Below, piece after piece: positions 8,425 to 17,314 of a stretch of 37,013 nucleotides of DNA. Location: assembly GCA_007618135.1 (NCBI GenBank), contig PHFX01000169.1, forward strand, positions 1-37,013, written 5' to 3'. A program made the position numbers and the translations under genes. The DNA comes from Candidatus Brocadia sp. WS118 (GTDB taxonomy: Bacteria; Planctomycetota; Brocadiia; Brocadiales; Brocadiaceae). Each line of letters opens with the position of its first letter. The stretch's first letter is position 1. The notes below the pieces were generated by a model. That model ran no database searches. It saw only the letters and a list, made by a program, of their open reading frames with translations, and had not been told where the DNA came from.

Positions 8425-9058
8425 AGTATATGCTTCTCAATGAATAAATGGTATTATAAATCAATAAAAAATATCCCTTCTTAACCCTCATTCGTCTGCT
8501 TTGAAGATTTCTCTTTCTCGTTTTGGTCAAAGCATCCTCATAAAAGCAAATCCTAAAAATCCTACCATTCTTTGAATAGACGTCTTAAATCTACACGCAT
8601 AAGTGCTCAATCCATGATATAAGATTACGGCTATGTATACAATCGTTGCAAATTCGTCGTGTTACAAAAAGTAGCAGCTTTGTTCCAGCTCTTATTACCA
8701 GGAATTGAATGCATTCACATATAATCTCCTCAGAAAATGTTACTATTGGTTATGCTACATCTGTGCAAGTCCTATGACATCATACTTTTTTCATCTATTT
8801 CCTAACATCAATCATTATATGGTGTTACAACTATAAAAAATAATAAAATACTTTTTAAGATTTCGCGGCATACTATCTGCTCCTTGCCTAGTCGTGGTGG
8901 CAAATTATTATTTACATCTTATTTTAATTTATTGCAGATCATTTTTTGTCGTACTTTTATGGTGATCTGCATATTAAGAGAGAGCATGGGCATATGTCTA
9001 CCCCCCCCCTGCGTATCTCTTAACTTAAGATAATAAAGATACAAGGAGGAAATAAAAA
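8425..9058. other. Long leader/intergenic region ahead of the sigma-factor gene
   Basis: It holds a perfect 8-bp inverted repeat (GCAGATCA at 8934-8941, TGATCTGC at 8963-8970), a run of nine C at 9001-9009 and the AGGAGG of the sigma gene at about 9044. On the minus strand 8527-8661 a 44-codon hydrophobic frame without a start might be a decayed membrane-protein tail. No RNA gene was recognised. Confidence 0.45.
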
Positions 9059-9907
9059 ATGGAATTTGCGCTCCAGGTTTACATGAAAGATCTAAAAAAA
9101 ATATCTCCGCTTACGATGGAAGAAGAGCAAGAGTTATTCAAAAAACTTAACGGGGGCGATTTAGAAGCAAGAGACTCTATTGTAACGGCCTATCTTCCCT
9201 TGGTTATAAAGATTGCTGGTAGGTTTGTCTCCTATGGAACTTCCCTTTTGGATTTAATTAGCGAAGGGAATATTGGGCTTATCCGGGCTATGGAACGATT
9301 TGACTACACGCTAGGTCAGCGTTTTGGCAAGTATGCTTCGTGGTGGATTAAATGGACTATTCAGCGCGCATTAATTAATAATTCAAAGACCGTACATATT
9401 CCCATTTATATGGCTGAACGGATTTCTAAGTGGAAAAAAATATCTTCGAGGTTGTCAAATACCCTTTGTAGAGTACCCGATCGAAACGAAATTGCACAAG
9501 CTTTGAATCTTAATGAAAAACAGGCTCGGTGGGTTGAAATGGCCGTAATGCATACCTATACTCTGACGAAGACGAGGTCAAAACATGATGACTCTGCAGA
9601 ACTTAGCGAGCATATTCCTGATGAAAGTGTAAAAATGCCTGATGATGAGTTGATTGAATTACACGACAGGAAAAAGTTGATGAAATTGCTTGAGACAATT
9701 GATCGTCAGGAGGCAAAGGTGTTAAAAATGCGATACGGGTTTGATAACGCAGAACCCATGACACTTCGGGAAATAAGTAAAAAGCTCAATATCAGCCGAG
9801 AGTGGGTGAGAAAGATCGAAAAAAAGGCCTTATCAAGGTTAAACCAACTCATGAGCTGTCATGAGCAATTTATCAATGAGAAAAGCATGCTCAAAAGTGC
9901 CTGTTGA
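9059..9907 (+). CDS. RNA polymerase sigma factor, sigma-70 family (RpoD/RpoS-like group 2)
   Basis: Directs core RNA polymerase to a promoter class. The 282 residues carry a region 1.2-like start (ALQVYMKDLKKISPLTMEEE, 3-22). Region 2 (about 38-110) has the core-binding SLLDLISEGNIGLIRAMERF and the -10-recognising YASWWIKWTIQRALI. Region 3 covers about 115-190. Region 4 (about 215-270) has a helix-turn-helix MTLREISKKLNISREWVRKI for -35 recognition. The acidic region 1.1 of the housekeeping factor is absent, and the RpoH box was not seen, so it is an alternative group-2 factor. AGGAGG lies 9 bases before the ATG. The long leader with a hairpin and a C-run suggests regulated expression. Confidence 0.9.
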   Translation: MEFALQVYMKDLKKISPLTMEEEQELFKKLNGGDLEARDSIVTAYLPLVIKIAGRFVSYGTSLLDLISEGNIGLIRAMERFDYTLGQRFGKYASWWIKWTIQRALINNSKTVHIPIYMAERISKWKKISSRLSNTLCRVPDRNEIAQALNLNEKQARWVEMAVMHTYTLTKTRSKHDDSAELSEHIPDESVKMPDDELIELHDRKKLMKLLETIDRQEAKVLKMRYGFDNAEPMTLREISKKLNISREWVRKIEKKALSRLNQLMSCHEQFINEKSMLKSAC

Positions 9908-9973
9908 GAAGGGAGTCATGCTGAGAGTGTTCTCTGCGGCTCAGCCCGAGTTTTTAAAGTAGGAGGAGATAAT

Positions 9974-10159
9974 ATGTTAAAGGGATTTTGTTATAGTTTT
10001 ACGGTAGTGGGGGCTTTGATGTTTGGTGTTGGCGTTATAGATACTGCTTTTGTTGGTTCCGCTATAGCAGAGGAAAAGAAGTGTGATAAATGCGGGCATG
10101 CAACATCAAAGGCAGAAAATGATTGCAAGTGTGAGTGTCATATGCAAGGCCCTAAATAA
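9974..10159 (+). CDS. Small secreted Cys/His-rich protein
   Basis: A 61-residue protein with a signal peptide ending about AIAEE. The mature peptide is only about 28 residues: KKCDKCGH, a short charged stretch, then CKCECHMQ. The CxxCxH and CxCxCH spacing could bind a metal ion or form disulfides. CECH is not the standard CXXCH, so heme attachment is not expected. AGGAGGAG precedes the ATG at good spacing. It lies 66 bases after the sigma-factor gene on the same strand and is followed at once by a strong hairpin terminator. Family unknown. Confidence 0.7.
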   Translation: MLKGFCYSFTVVGALMFGVGVIDTAFVGSAIAEEKKCDKCGHATSKAENDCKCECHMQGPK

Positions 10160-10193
10160 GAAGCAATTGGTACTATTTAGGTGTGTTGGAAGG

Positions 10194-10235
10194 ACAAACA
10201 AAGAGCCAACCCATATGGATTGGCTCTTTGTTTGT
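10194..10235. terminator. Bidirectional intrinsic terminator
   Basis: ACAAACAAAGAGCCAA at 10194-10209 pairs perfectly with 10220-10235 across a 10-base loop (cccatatgga). The AT-rich outer stem gives TTTGTTTGT on the plus strand and the same on the minus strand, so it can stop transcription of both converging genes. Confidence 0.8.
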
Positions 10236-10259
10236 AAACAGTCTTACACAACTAGTCGT

Positions 10260-11483
10260 TTAGAAGTTTAACTCATATCCTACGGTTGGGACCCAATCGG
10301 CTCTAATCCCGTCTTCATTGAGCGGTGTTAGCACGTTAGCATATACAAGCGTTCCCAGTCGCGGACTCCACTTAAAGCCTATTGAAAAATCTACAATATC
10401 GTTGCCAATATCTCGTTGTTCTATTTTATGATTACCAATAATATCCAGTGCAAAAGAAAAATAGTTATTCCCACGAGAAAATGCATAATCAGCGCCGGCG
10501 GCGTACACAACTCTGTCTTCCCCGTCACTTCCACTATTAAACTCATACCCCACATTCAAATGTGGTGTAATGTGGTTAATATTTTTTGAAAAGATAAGAA
10601 ATGGTTTTACACTAGTCCTGCCCGTTCCTAAAAATTCATCTTCGTCTCCTGTTTGCAGCTTTATATCGAGTGCAGAGGTAAAATCTACCCATTTAGAGGT
10701 AACCAGCTGATATTTGTTTCTCAAGAATATATCGCCCAGACCGGTTGATGCACCAGAAACCGAGTCGCTAATCATATTGCGTGAGTCGAAGCTGTAACCC
10801 AGTATTTCGCCAGTTACCCCTTTTTTCCTGGTCTGATTTAATATCCTTGCGGTACTATCGATATCGAGTTGAACCTGTAAAACAGGCACAAGTATAGAAA
10901 TGTCCCAACGGTCGGTTATTCCATAGGTACCGTAAAAGGAAAATAGATTACTCTCTACATCTACGTCAAATTCCATTTGAAGCAAATTTTTATTTTTTTG
11001 CTTTTCATCCAATAACACAACAGACGTTAAGTGGTGCAGATCTTCTCCTTCTAACGTGGAAAAGTGAATGTAGGTATAAGAAAAACCAAAATTTAATTTT
11101 CCTTTTCCCAAGGTAGAGGCCCTTTCGGCAAAAATAGGCCCAAGACTATCTGTCGTCCGTGTAAATACCTCTAATTTACTATCGTACTGAAAAGTAAAAC
11201 CACCTCCTGTCGAACTGACAGGGAAAGACCCCTTCCCGGTGTTTAATTCTGAATTGAGCGTTTGGATTTCTTGAAATGAATCGAATGGTACTTGTACGGT
11301 TGTCTCTACGTCTACTATGTTTCCTGAGGTATCTTGTTTTTCAAATACCCTTGTTACCGGAATACCATTTCCACCATATAAAGTAGTTAGTAAGTCAGAA
11401 AGACTGCTGCATAAACCGTCAGTTATAATAAGAGTAACCGTTGATAAAGTGACAAGCATAAATACGATATATCTTATTACCAT
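10260..11483 (-). CDS. Outer-membrane beta-barrel protein (MetA-pathway/transporter-like)
   Basis: About 407 residues with a signal peptide (VIRYIVFMLVTLSTVTLIIT). From residue 120 it has alternating amphipathic strands such as GKLNFGFSYTYIHF and FSFYGTYGITDRWDISILVP, ending in the aromatic C-terminal ELNF expected of outer-membrane barrels. The GYITDRWD-type and TGLGDIFLRNKYQL blocks resemble the phenol-degradation MetA-like (PF13557) barrels of unknown cargo. The ATG at 11483 is preferred. A TTG nine codons upstream (11510) also keeps the frame open, but neither has a strong ribosome binding site. The end abuts the bidirectional terminator. Confidence 0.75.
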   Translation of the reverse strand: MVIRYIVFMLVTLSTVTLIITDGLCSSLSDLLTTLYGGNGIPVTRVFEKQDTSGNIVDVETTVQVPFDSFQEIQTLNSELNTGKGSFPVSSTGGGFTFQYDSKLEVFTRTTDSLGPIFAERASTLGKGKLNFGFSYTYIHFSTLEGEDLHHLTSVVLLDEKQKNKNLLQMEFDVDVESNLFSFYGTYGITDRWDISILVPVLQVQLDIDSTARILNQTRKKGVTGEILGYSFDSRNMISDSVSGASTGLGDIFLRNKYQLVTSKWVDFTSALDIKLQTGDEDEFLGTGRTSVKPFLIFSKNINHITPHLNVGYEFNSGSDGEDRVVYAAGADYAFSRGNNYFSFALDIIGNHKIEQRDIGNDIVDFSIGFKWSPRLGTLVYANVLTPLNEDGIRADWVPTVGYELNF

Positions 11484-12392
11484 AGAAAGTCGCGTATGTG
11501 TAAATTGCAATTCTTTATGAGGGTAAACTAGTTGCCAGAATAGAATACACCCCTAAATACAATGCGTAGAGAGAGCTTCTGTTCTCTCCGCTCACGGGTG
11601 TCTCATATCAGGAAATCTGTTACTCTTAATGAAATACATGGTACATATCGGATCGTCGTTTCAGAAAACTAAATTGGAGCCATATTTTTAAATGTACCAT
11701 AATTCTACCAGTATTTTAAGGACATTCAAGATAATGTTCTTAGTTAATATCTGCTCTTATTTATAAACCATTTAAATAAGGCATGATATATTTTAATAGA
11801 AATTATGATTTGGTGAAAAAGGTCTGACTGAAGGATCGTGAAGCAACTTCAAGGGCAAAGCTCATCTGAAGCTATAAAGCTTGTACCGATTTGATAAAAA
11901 AAGATTTGGTTTATACAGAGATGTATGTGGTACAACAGAACGATGGTTTTCTATAGAGGAGATTATGCAAGCTACCTTTTGCTGGGATGTCATCATTTTG
12001 ACGACATCCCAGCAAGAAGGAGGGATAGGAGGAGAGGTAATTCGGCATTTGTGTTTTGGTTTATCAGTGCTTTAATACCGACTTACCGCTAGAAATATTA
12101 GCACGAACTATGCCAATCATAAAATATATTGCCTGGCCGGAAGAAAAATTTTGAGCCAACCCCTTTCTTTGATTATATAGTGCTGAATATAGTATATTAT
12201 AACAACAATAATACAATATGTAGTAAATATAATTGGCCATTTGTGCTGAGTTTGCCTATTATTGATTCAATAAGATAATGGTTATAATAGGTATAAACGA
12301 AAGTTGTAGCCATGATCGGCAATATTCATGTTTATAATTTGTACAACAACGTACAAATATTTGACAATAGCGTTGCATAAATAGACATTAAA
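11484..12392. other. Long intergenic region with structured elements
   Basis: AT-rich DNA between two minus-strand genes. It contains the hairpin described at 11981-12013 and a wider TTGTACC (11881-11887) / GGTACAA (11929-11935) pair just before it. A 64-codon frame over these repeats (from TTG at 11881) is not credible. A 36-codon ATG frame at 11965 has GAGGAG upstream but runs through the hairpin. The 3' part is featureless AT-rich sequence. Confidence 0.45.
11981..12013. repeat. Perfect 11-bp hairpin
   Basis: GCTGGGATGTC at 11981-11991 pairs exactly with GACATCCCAGC at 12003-12013 around an 11-base loop. Pairing continues imperfectly outward (ctttt / aagaag). There is no T-run on either side. 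It may be part of a small RNA or a palindromic repeat. Confidence 0.6.
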
Positions 12393-14525
12393 TTATTTTC
12401 TTGAAATAAAAGATTCGATGAAAAGGATAAAAAGGGTAAGAAGCAGGAAATGCCCCCAAAGTGTTTTCTTTGCTTCTCCAAAAAGCACGTCAGATTCTTC
12501 ACCTCTATGAGAGGTTGTTATGCTAAGATTTGTGCCACCCATATATACCTCAATTTCATTTTGGCTTATTTTCTCCAGGTTCGATTCGGCAGCATCTATA
12601 TTCACGGGGAAATACGCGGGGAATTGTGGATGCAACTTTTCACCAACGGTAACAGCATAGATGCCAGGCATGTTTGTTTCTTTATATTCAAAATATTTTT
12701 CGTTATCAACAAGTTGTTGCTGTACGATGGCTTGTGTGCCCTCAGGATTGGTTGTTTCTATAGCGTTTACATCATAAGAAGAGGGATATTGCCAGCTCTG
12801 TTTAACTAGGATTTCTTGAGAGATTTCTTCTGGTATACCTCCAGTCATATATCTGCACAATTGTTGCATGACCGGAAGGAAAAAGGATTTTACCGGAAAA
12901 TCCGTCCAATCCCGATCAATCGATGCGGTAAAGAGCACCGACTTACCTCGTCCGACTTGTCGTTCAATAAGGGCAGGGGTATCATTAGAGAAGGAAATTA
13001 CCGTCTTACAGCTTCCCAATGGTGTTGGATCAACATAAAACATACGGTAAAAGTTTACCAACGGCAACGTATCGATCTGGGTTTCTGAAAGCATACGTAT
13101 AACAGGGTGTATTGGTTCTGCGACCTTTAAATGAAGAGGCTGTTCTTCTGATAGCGGGCTATTACCAGAAAAAGTCCTTATCGTGTGGAGCCGGTGCGGG
13201 AGGAGAGCGCTGAATGCATTATTGTAGTAATCGGCTTCCACCTTGTTGCCGAGGGTAAAAATGACCGATCCTCCCTCTCTCACAAAATTTTCAAGCTCCT
13301 GAATTTTTTCCGGTGGCAAAGTTTCCACATTGCATAAAAAGACAATATTGAAATTGGCAAAGGTTATGTTATTGATTTCGTGGATAGAACATATCGATGG
13401 TTTTATAGATGATACGTGTTCGCGTCCCGGGTTCAAGGCCTTTTCCAGATAAAAGGTTTCGCTTTCATAAATATTTGTCCTGGGGTCACCATCAATCAAT
13501 AGGGTGTCAATGGTGTGTGATGCATTGATCGTGAAATATCGTTTATTGTCACCTTTTAAATTATCCTCTGAAATTTCAACCCAACCGAGATGATCTTTCC
13601 CTTTTTCTGCGGTAACGAAAAATTCCTTTGTTTCTGATGCGTTGGCTTCAATATTGAAAAATCCCTGAGTTAATTTTTTTCCGTCAAGAAACACAGATGC
13701 CGGGAGATCCTTTGTCCGTACCGGCGAAAAATTAGAAATGGTTACCTTGATATGACCTTCCGCATTTCTTTCCAAGAGGTTAAGATGGGGCTCGACGTGA
13801 GTAATAGCTATATTTTTTAACGTTTTACCTTCAGATACATCTATGATATGAATTCTGGATACATGCCTCCGTAATTTTTCATGTCCGCTCTTGAACCAAT
13901 GCGGATCCCATCCGTTTCGTGTCATATCGGTAATCAGAAATATCCGTTTTGCTGATGTCTTGGCAGTTGCTAAAATCTCTACTGCTGCATCGAGTGCAGG
14001 CGCAATATGGGTTGCTGTAAAGCCGGGCTGAGATTGGTCTATGAAGTTTAAAAGATGTTTTTTATCATCTTCTAATTCCTGGAGAACCTGGAATGCTGTG
14101 CTGGAAAGGGTAATTACCGCGGCTTTGTCATCTTTCTTCAGAGCATCAACAATCTGCTTTGCAGCCGTTTTCGCGGACAAAAAAAACGATCCGTGATGAT
14201 CTGAATACTGCATGCTGAACGAATCGTCGATAATAATGACGTTGCTCGTGGGAATGTTTTTTTCTTCAACGCCTCCTCCGGAATTTTTTATAAAAGGCTT
14301 GGCAAGAGACAGGGCAAGGAACACAATGAGGCAAACCCTCAGGATTAAAAGGACCAAATGGCGGAGTTTGAATTTTATCGAAATGCGCTTATTCGTTTCT
14401 AACAAAAAGTCAATGGCTGCAAACTTATGAGACACGGCCTTTCTTTTATTTATAAGATGGATAATAATGGGAATACTTGCACCCAGGATACCTAATAACA
14501 AGATAGGGTTAAGAAAGGATAGCAT
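12393..14525 (-). CDS. BatA-type membrane protein with VWA domain
   Basis: A 710-residue protein starting with the BatA/aerotolerance N-terminal module: LSFLNPILLLGILGASIPI, HLINKRKA and a second membrane helix about 56-76. A VWA domain from about 95 to 270 has an intact MIDAS DDSFSM (D100, S102, S104). The middle of the protein is beta-rich and Ig-like (NFSPVRTKDLPASVFLDGK). A glutamine-amidotransferase-like region with LLIDGDPRTNIYESETFYLE and NFVREGGSVIFTLG follows. A last membrane helix (HFLLLTLFILFIESFI) ends the chain. Such proteins act in the membrane with MoxR ATPases and DUF58 proteins, which are the next genes upstream. A 219-base gap separates it from DUF58, and no strong ribosome binding site was seen. 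Confidence 0.88.
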   Translation of the reverse strand: MLSFLNPILLLGILGASIPIIIHLINKRKAVSHKFAAIDFLLETNKRISIKFKLRHLVLLILRVCLIVFLALSLAKPFIKNSGGGVEEKNIPTSNVIIIDDSFSMQYSDHHGSFFLSAKTAAKQIVDALKKDDKAAVITLSSTAFQVLQELEDDKKHLLNFIDQSQPGFTATHIAPALDAAVEILATAKTSAKRIFLITDMTRNGWDPHWFKSGHEKLRRHVSRIHIIDVSEGKTLKNIAITHVEPHLNLLERNAEGHIKVTISNFSPVRTKDLPASVFLDGKKLTQGFFNIEANASETKEFFVTAEKGKDHLGWVEISEDNLKGDNKRYFTINASHTIDTLLIDGDPRTNIYESETFYLEKALNPGREHVSSIKPSICSIHEINNITFANFNIVFLCNVETLPPEKIQELENFVREGGSVIFTLGNKVEADYYNNAFSALLPHRLHTIRTFSGNSPLSEEQPLHLKVAEPIHPVIRMLSETQIDTLPLVNFYRMFYVDPTPLGSCKTVISFSNDTPALIERQVGRGKSVLFTASIDRDWTDFPVKSFFLPVMQQLCRYMTGGIPEEISQEILVKQSWQYPSSYDVNAIETTNPEGTQAIVQQQLVDNEKYFEYKETNMPGIYAVTVGEKLHPQFPAYFPVNIDAAESNLEKISQNEIEVYMGGTNLSITTSHRGEESDVLFGEAKKTLWGHFLLLTLFILFIESFISRK

Positions 14526-14744
14526 GTCTTATTTACCAACGTCAAAAATCAAAGGTGTAAGATAAAATACGTGGGAAAAATAATATCTCGTCCAACTGCA
14601 AGGAGGCGAACTCGGTTGCTGGCAATCCGATTCGTATTGAATTTTGATGTAGCATGTTGACTTTTTACTTTGCATTCCAAAGAAGTTAAATAATATATTA
14701 TGGAGCAGTAAAGCAGGATAGCAATCATTAATAAATGGCTGGTA

Positions 14745-15659
14745 TCAAGTCTTGTGGACTGATTGCAGGGAACTTTCTCTTCTTGCAAGAAACTTGATTA
14801 ATGCCTGATCCATTGGTGTTGACGAATCAATGAGCCAGTAATCTATTTGATTTTCAAGGCAGGACTGTTTGAATTGTTCAAGAAAGGAATTCATTTCAGA
14901 GAGATATTGCTCCTTCATGGATTTAGGATCTGCCAGGATATGTCTTTCATCCTCCATTGATTCAAAAAAAGTCACCGTCTCGAAAGGGAACGTCAGTTCA
15001 TAGGGATCGAGTATATGGAACAAGATAACTTCGTTTTTCTTAAATTGGAAATGTTTTAACTGATGGATTATTTCTTTTACATGGTCGAAAAAATCAGAAA
15101 TGATAATAATTAAAGATCGACGGCCAATCTTTTCGATAAAGTCATTCAATACGGCGCTGATATTTGATTTTCCTGCGGTTTTTAGTTCTGTCAGGACATT
15201 CAGTAACGTGTGTAGGTGTGCAATACGGGACCTTGGCGGTATGTAATGCAGCACCCTGTCACTAAAGCTGATAAGCCCAACCAGGTCAGATTGTTTTAGT
15301 AATAAATAGGATAATGATGCCGCCAGAGTAGCAGCATATTCAAACTTGCTGATGCCCGTTGATTTATAACCCATCGATCCGCTGGTATCAAGGAATAGAT
15401 AACACCTGAGATTGGTTTCTTCTTCAAATTGCTTGACATAATACTTGTCGGTCTTTGCCAGCACCTTCCAATCGATGTGTTTTATCTCATTGCCGGGAGA
15501 ATATTCTTTATGTTCCAGGAATTCAATACAGGAACCTGTGTATGGACTTTTATGGATACCGGATAGAACGCCGTCGACAAGAAGTCTTGCGCGTAATTCC
15601 ATATTGGCGATCTTAGACAGCGTTACCGGATCAAAAGGGTTTCCTGTCATGCCACTCAT
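14745..15659 (-). CDS. DUF58 (VWA-like) protein, MoxR partner
   Basis: A 304-residue DUF58 protein. The family signature EYSPGNEIKHIDWKVLAKTD at about 53-71 is followed by KYYVKQFEEE and the VWA-type MIDAS DTSGSMG at 91-97. ISDFFDH near 190 supplies the later metal-site segment. These cytoplasmic proteins pair with MoxR ATPases to assemble or activate other complexes. It starts 11 bases after the end of moxR, so they form an operon. AGGA lies close upstream of the ATG. A second ATG three codons later is less well spaced. Confidence 0.92.
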   Translation of the reverse strand: MSGMTGNPFDPVTLSKIANMELRARLLVDGVLSGIHKSPYTGSCIEFLEHKEYSPGNEIKHIDWKVLAKTDKYYVKQFEEETNLRCYLFLDTSGSMGYKSTGISKFEYAATLAASLSYLLLKQSDLVGLISFSDRVLHYIPPRSRIAHLHTLLNVLTELKTAGKSNISAVLNDFIEKIGRRSLIIIISDFFDHVKEIIHQLKHFQFKKNEVILFHILDPYELTFPFETVTFFESMEDERHILADPKSMKEQYLSEMNSFLEQFKQSCLENQIDYWLIDSSTPMDQALIKFLARRESSLQSVHKT

Positions 15660-15670
15660 TTTTCCTGATT

Positions 15671-16684
15671 TTATTTCGAATGTTCCTTGATGGTATCAAG
15701 TAATTGGTTTATTACATGCAGGGACGTCTTTCCTTCAGCCTCAGCAGTGAAATTTGTGATAATGCGGTGCTGCAAGATCGGTCTGGCAATTGCGCGCACG
15801 TCGTTACACGTAGCTGCAAATCTCCCGTCGAGGAGTGCGCGTGCCTTACTTCCGAGAATAAGAAATTGGGATGCGCGGGGCCCAGCCCCCCAGTTGATCC
15901 ACTTTTTTATAAAATCAGGCGCACTGAGGTCTGTTGGTCTCGATGCACGGACCAATCTGACGGCATATTCAAGTACATAATCGGCGACAGGCACCCTGGT
16001 AACCAAATCTTGAAGGCTCATGATTTCCGCGGGACTGAAAACCTTGTCTGCCCTCGGTTTAAAAGCGGATGTTGTAGTCCGTACAATTTCAAGCTCCTCT
16101 CTTTCAGAAGGATATTGGACATTAATCTGAAACATGAACCGGTCTAGCTGAGCTTCTGGCAAAGGGTATGTCCCCTCCTGCTCAATGGGATTTTGGGTGG
16201 CAAAAACAATAAACGGAAGATCAAGAGCGTATGTGGTTCCGCTTGCGGTGACTTTATACTCTTGCATCGACTGAAGCAGTGCTGCTTGTGTTTTCGGAGG
16301 TGTACGATTAATTTCGTCGGCAAGCAGGATATTTGAAAAAATCGGCCCTTTAATAAACTTAAAAAATCTTTTTCCCGTTGCGTGATCTTGTTCTAGAATA
16401 TCCGTTCCGGTAATGTCTGCCGGCATAAGATCCGGAGTAAATTGGATACGGTTAAACTTCAGATTCAAAACATCCGCAAGGGTACTTACCAGCAGTGTCT
16501 TGGCAAGCCCCGGTACTCCAACAAAAAGACAATGTCCTTTGCAAAAAAGGGCAACAAGGAGATGATCGACAACCTCTTCCTGTCCAATGATGACCTTAGC
16601 AAGTTCCTTTTTTATCTTATGACGTCCGTTGACTATCTTTTCTATAGTTTGATGATCTGTTGTATCGGTTTCGGTGTGGTTCAT
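15671..16684 (-). CDS. MoxR-family AAA+ ATPase
   Basis: An AAA+ chaperone-like ATPase of 337 residues. Walker A GVPGLAKT is at 56-63 and Walker B ILLADEINR at about 119-127. The sensor-1 region FVFATQNPIEQEGTYPLPEA follows, then an AAA lid with the GAGPRASQ motif (in INWGAGPRASQFLIL). The motifs are complete, so it should be active. It is the first gene of the moxR-DUF58-BatA set, transcribed away from the ammonium transporters. No good ribosome binding site is visible before the ATG. The true start could be a few codons downstream. Confidence 0.93.
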   Translation of the reverse strand: MNHTETDTTDHQTIEKIVNGRHKIKKELAKVIIGQEEVVDHLLVALFCKGHCLFVGVPGLAKTLLVSTLADVLNLKFNRIQFTPDLMPADITGTDILEQDHATGKRFFKFIKGPIFSNILLADEINRTPPKTQAALLQSMQEYKVTASGTTYALDLPFIVFATQNPIEQEGTYPLPEAQLDRFMFQINVQYPSEREELEIVRTTTSAFKPRADKVFSPAEIMSLQDLVTRVPVADYVLEYAVRLVRASRPTDLSAPDFIKKWINWGAGPRASQFLILGSKARALLDGRFAATCNDVRAIARPILQHRIITNFTAEAEGKTSLHVINQLLDTIKEHSK

Positions 16685-16702
16685 AGGAATAATAAAAAAG
16701 AG

Positions 16703-16776
16703 CGTCGGTGTTGAAGTTGCTCAGATAAGCCCAAAACTGAGCTAATTGCTACCAAGGCTTTTCCCCAACACCGACG
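16703..16776. repeat. Nested inverted repeat (possible structured RNA)
   Basis: CGTCGGTGTTG at 16703-16713 pairs perfectly with CAACACCGACG at 16766-16776. Inside it, GCTCAG at 16719-16724 pairs with CTGAGC at 16737-16742. The folded unit is 74 bases long and is not followed by a T-run. It sits just outside the moxR start, in the shared divergent region. Confidence 0.55.
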
Positions 16777-17118
16777 ATTTATAACTTTTACCAAAAATCG
16801 GACTATTTGTGAACGAAAATTTTAAAAAGTAAAATTCACTAGTCAAGGGAAGTCTGGCAATAGGTAATTCGTTATGGCTGAAATAAACCAAGCGATGAAC
16901 CGGATGAAAAAATGTTCTAAATCAATTTATTGACAATAGTTAATAAAAACTACGGCGTTGACAATGGAGAATAATGCACAATGCCAATATTTTTTTGTTA
17001 TGGCTTTTATGTCATGCTTGTGTTGATTATAAATAAGTTATATCTAATTGATTATACATGAAATGCATAATTATAAAGCATAGCATGGATAGTTTGCAAA
17101 AAGACCATAACTTATTTA

Positions 17119-17135
17119 TTGGAATAATAATTGCC
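17119..17135 (+). promoter_or_regulatory. Candidate sigma-54 promoter ahead of amt1
   Basis: TTGGAATAATAATTGCC has GG at 17121-17122 and GC at 17133-17134, the required 10 bases apart, and keeps the TTGC -12 core. The -24 core is TTGG rather than TGGCAC, so it is a partial match. The location about 180 bases before a nitrogen-assimilation gene is appropriate. Confidence 0.3.
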
Positions 17136-17314
17136 ACTTTTAGATTAGTTTCCGTTTATCTATCCTACTTAATAGGATCTATTTTTTTTCAAATCATGTA
17201 GTAATGAACCTTAGGTAATTAAGGAGGTGAGCGATATATAAAGAAAAATTTATTAATCTTGTTGTAATTAATCTGAATAAAATGTAGTATTTTGGGAGGA
17301 GAGGGGTTAAATTT

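Larger units (their letters stand above)
16685..17314. other. Divergent regulatory region between moxR and amt1
   Basis: This 630-base AT-rich stretch must hold promoters for both directions. It contains a nested inverted repeat near moxR (16703-16776), a candidate sigma-54 -24/-12 element (17119-17135) and the GGGAGGAGAGG ribosome binding site of amt1. An AAGGAGGTGAG at about 17221 is not followed by a convincing frame. Confidence 0.5.

Noticed and set aside
11881-12075. 64-codon plus-strand frame starting with TTG
   Set aside because: It crosses two inverted repeats, lacks a ribosome binding site and is not protein-like.
14549-14788. 79-codon minus-strand frame between DUF58 and BatA genes, with a hydrophobic stretch
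   Set aside because: Starts with TTG inside the DUF58 gene and has no ribosome binding site. The hydrophobicity is explained by AT-rich codons.
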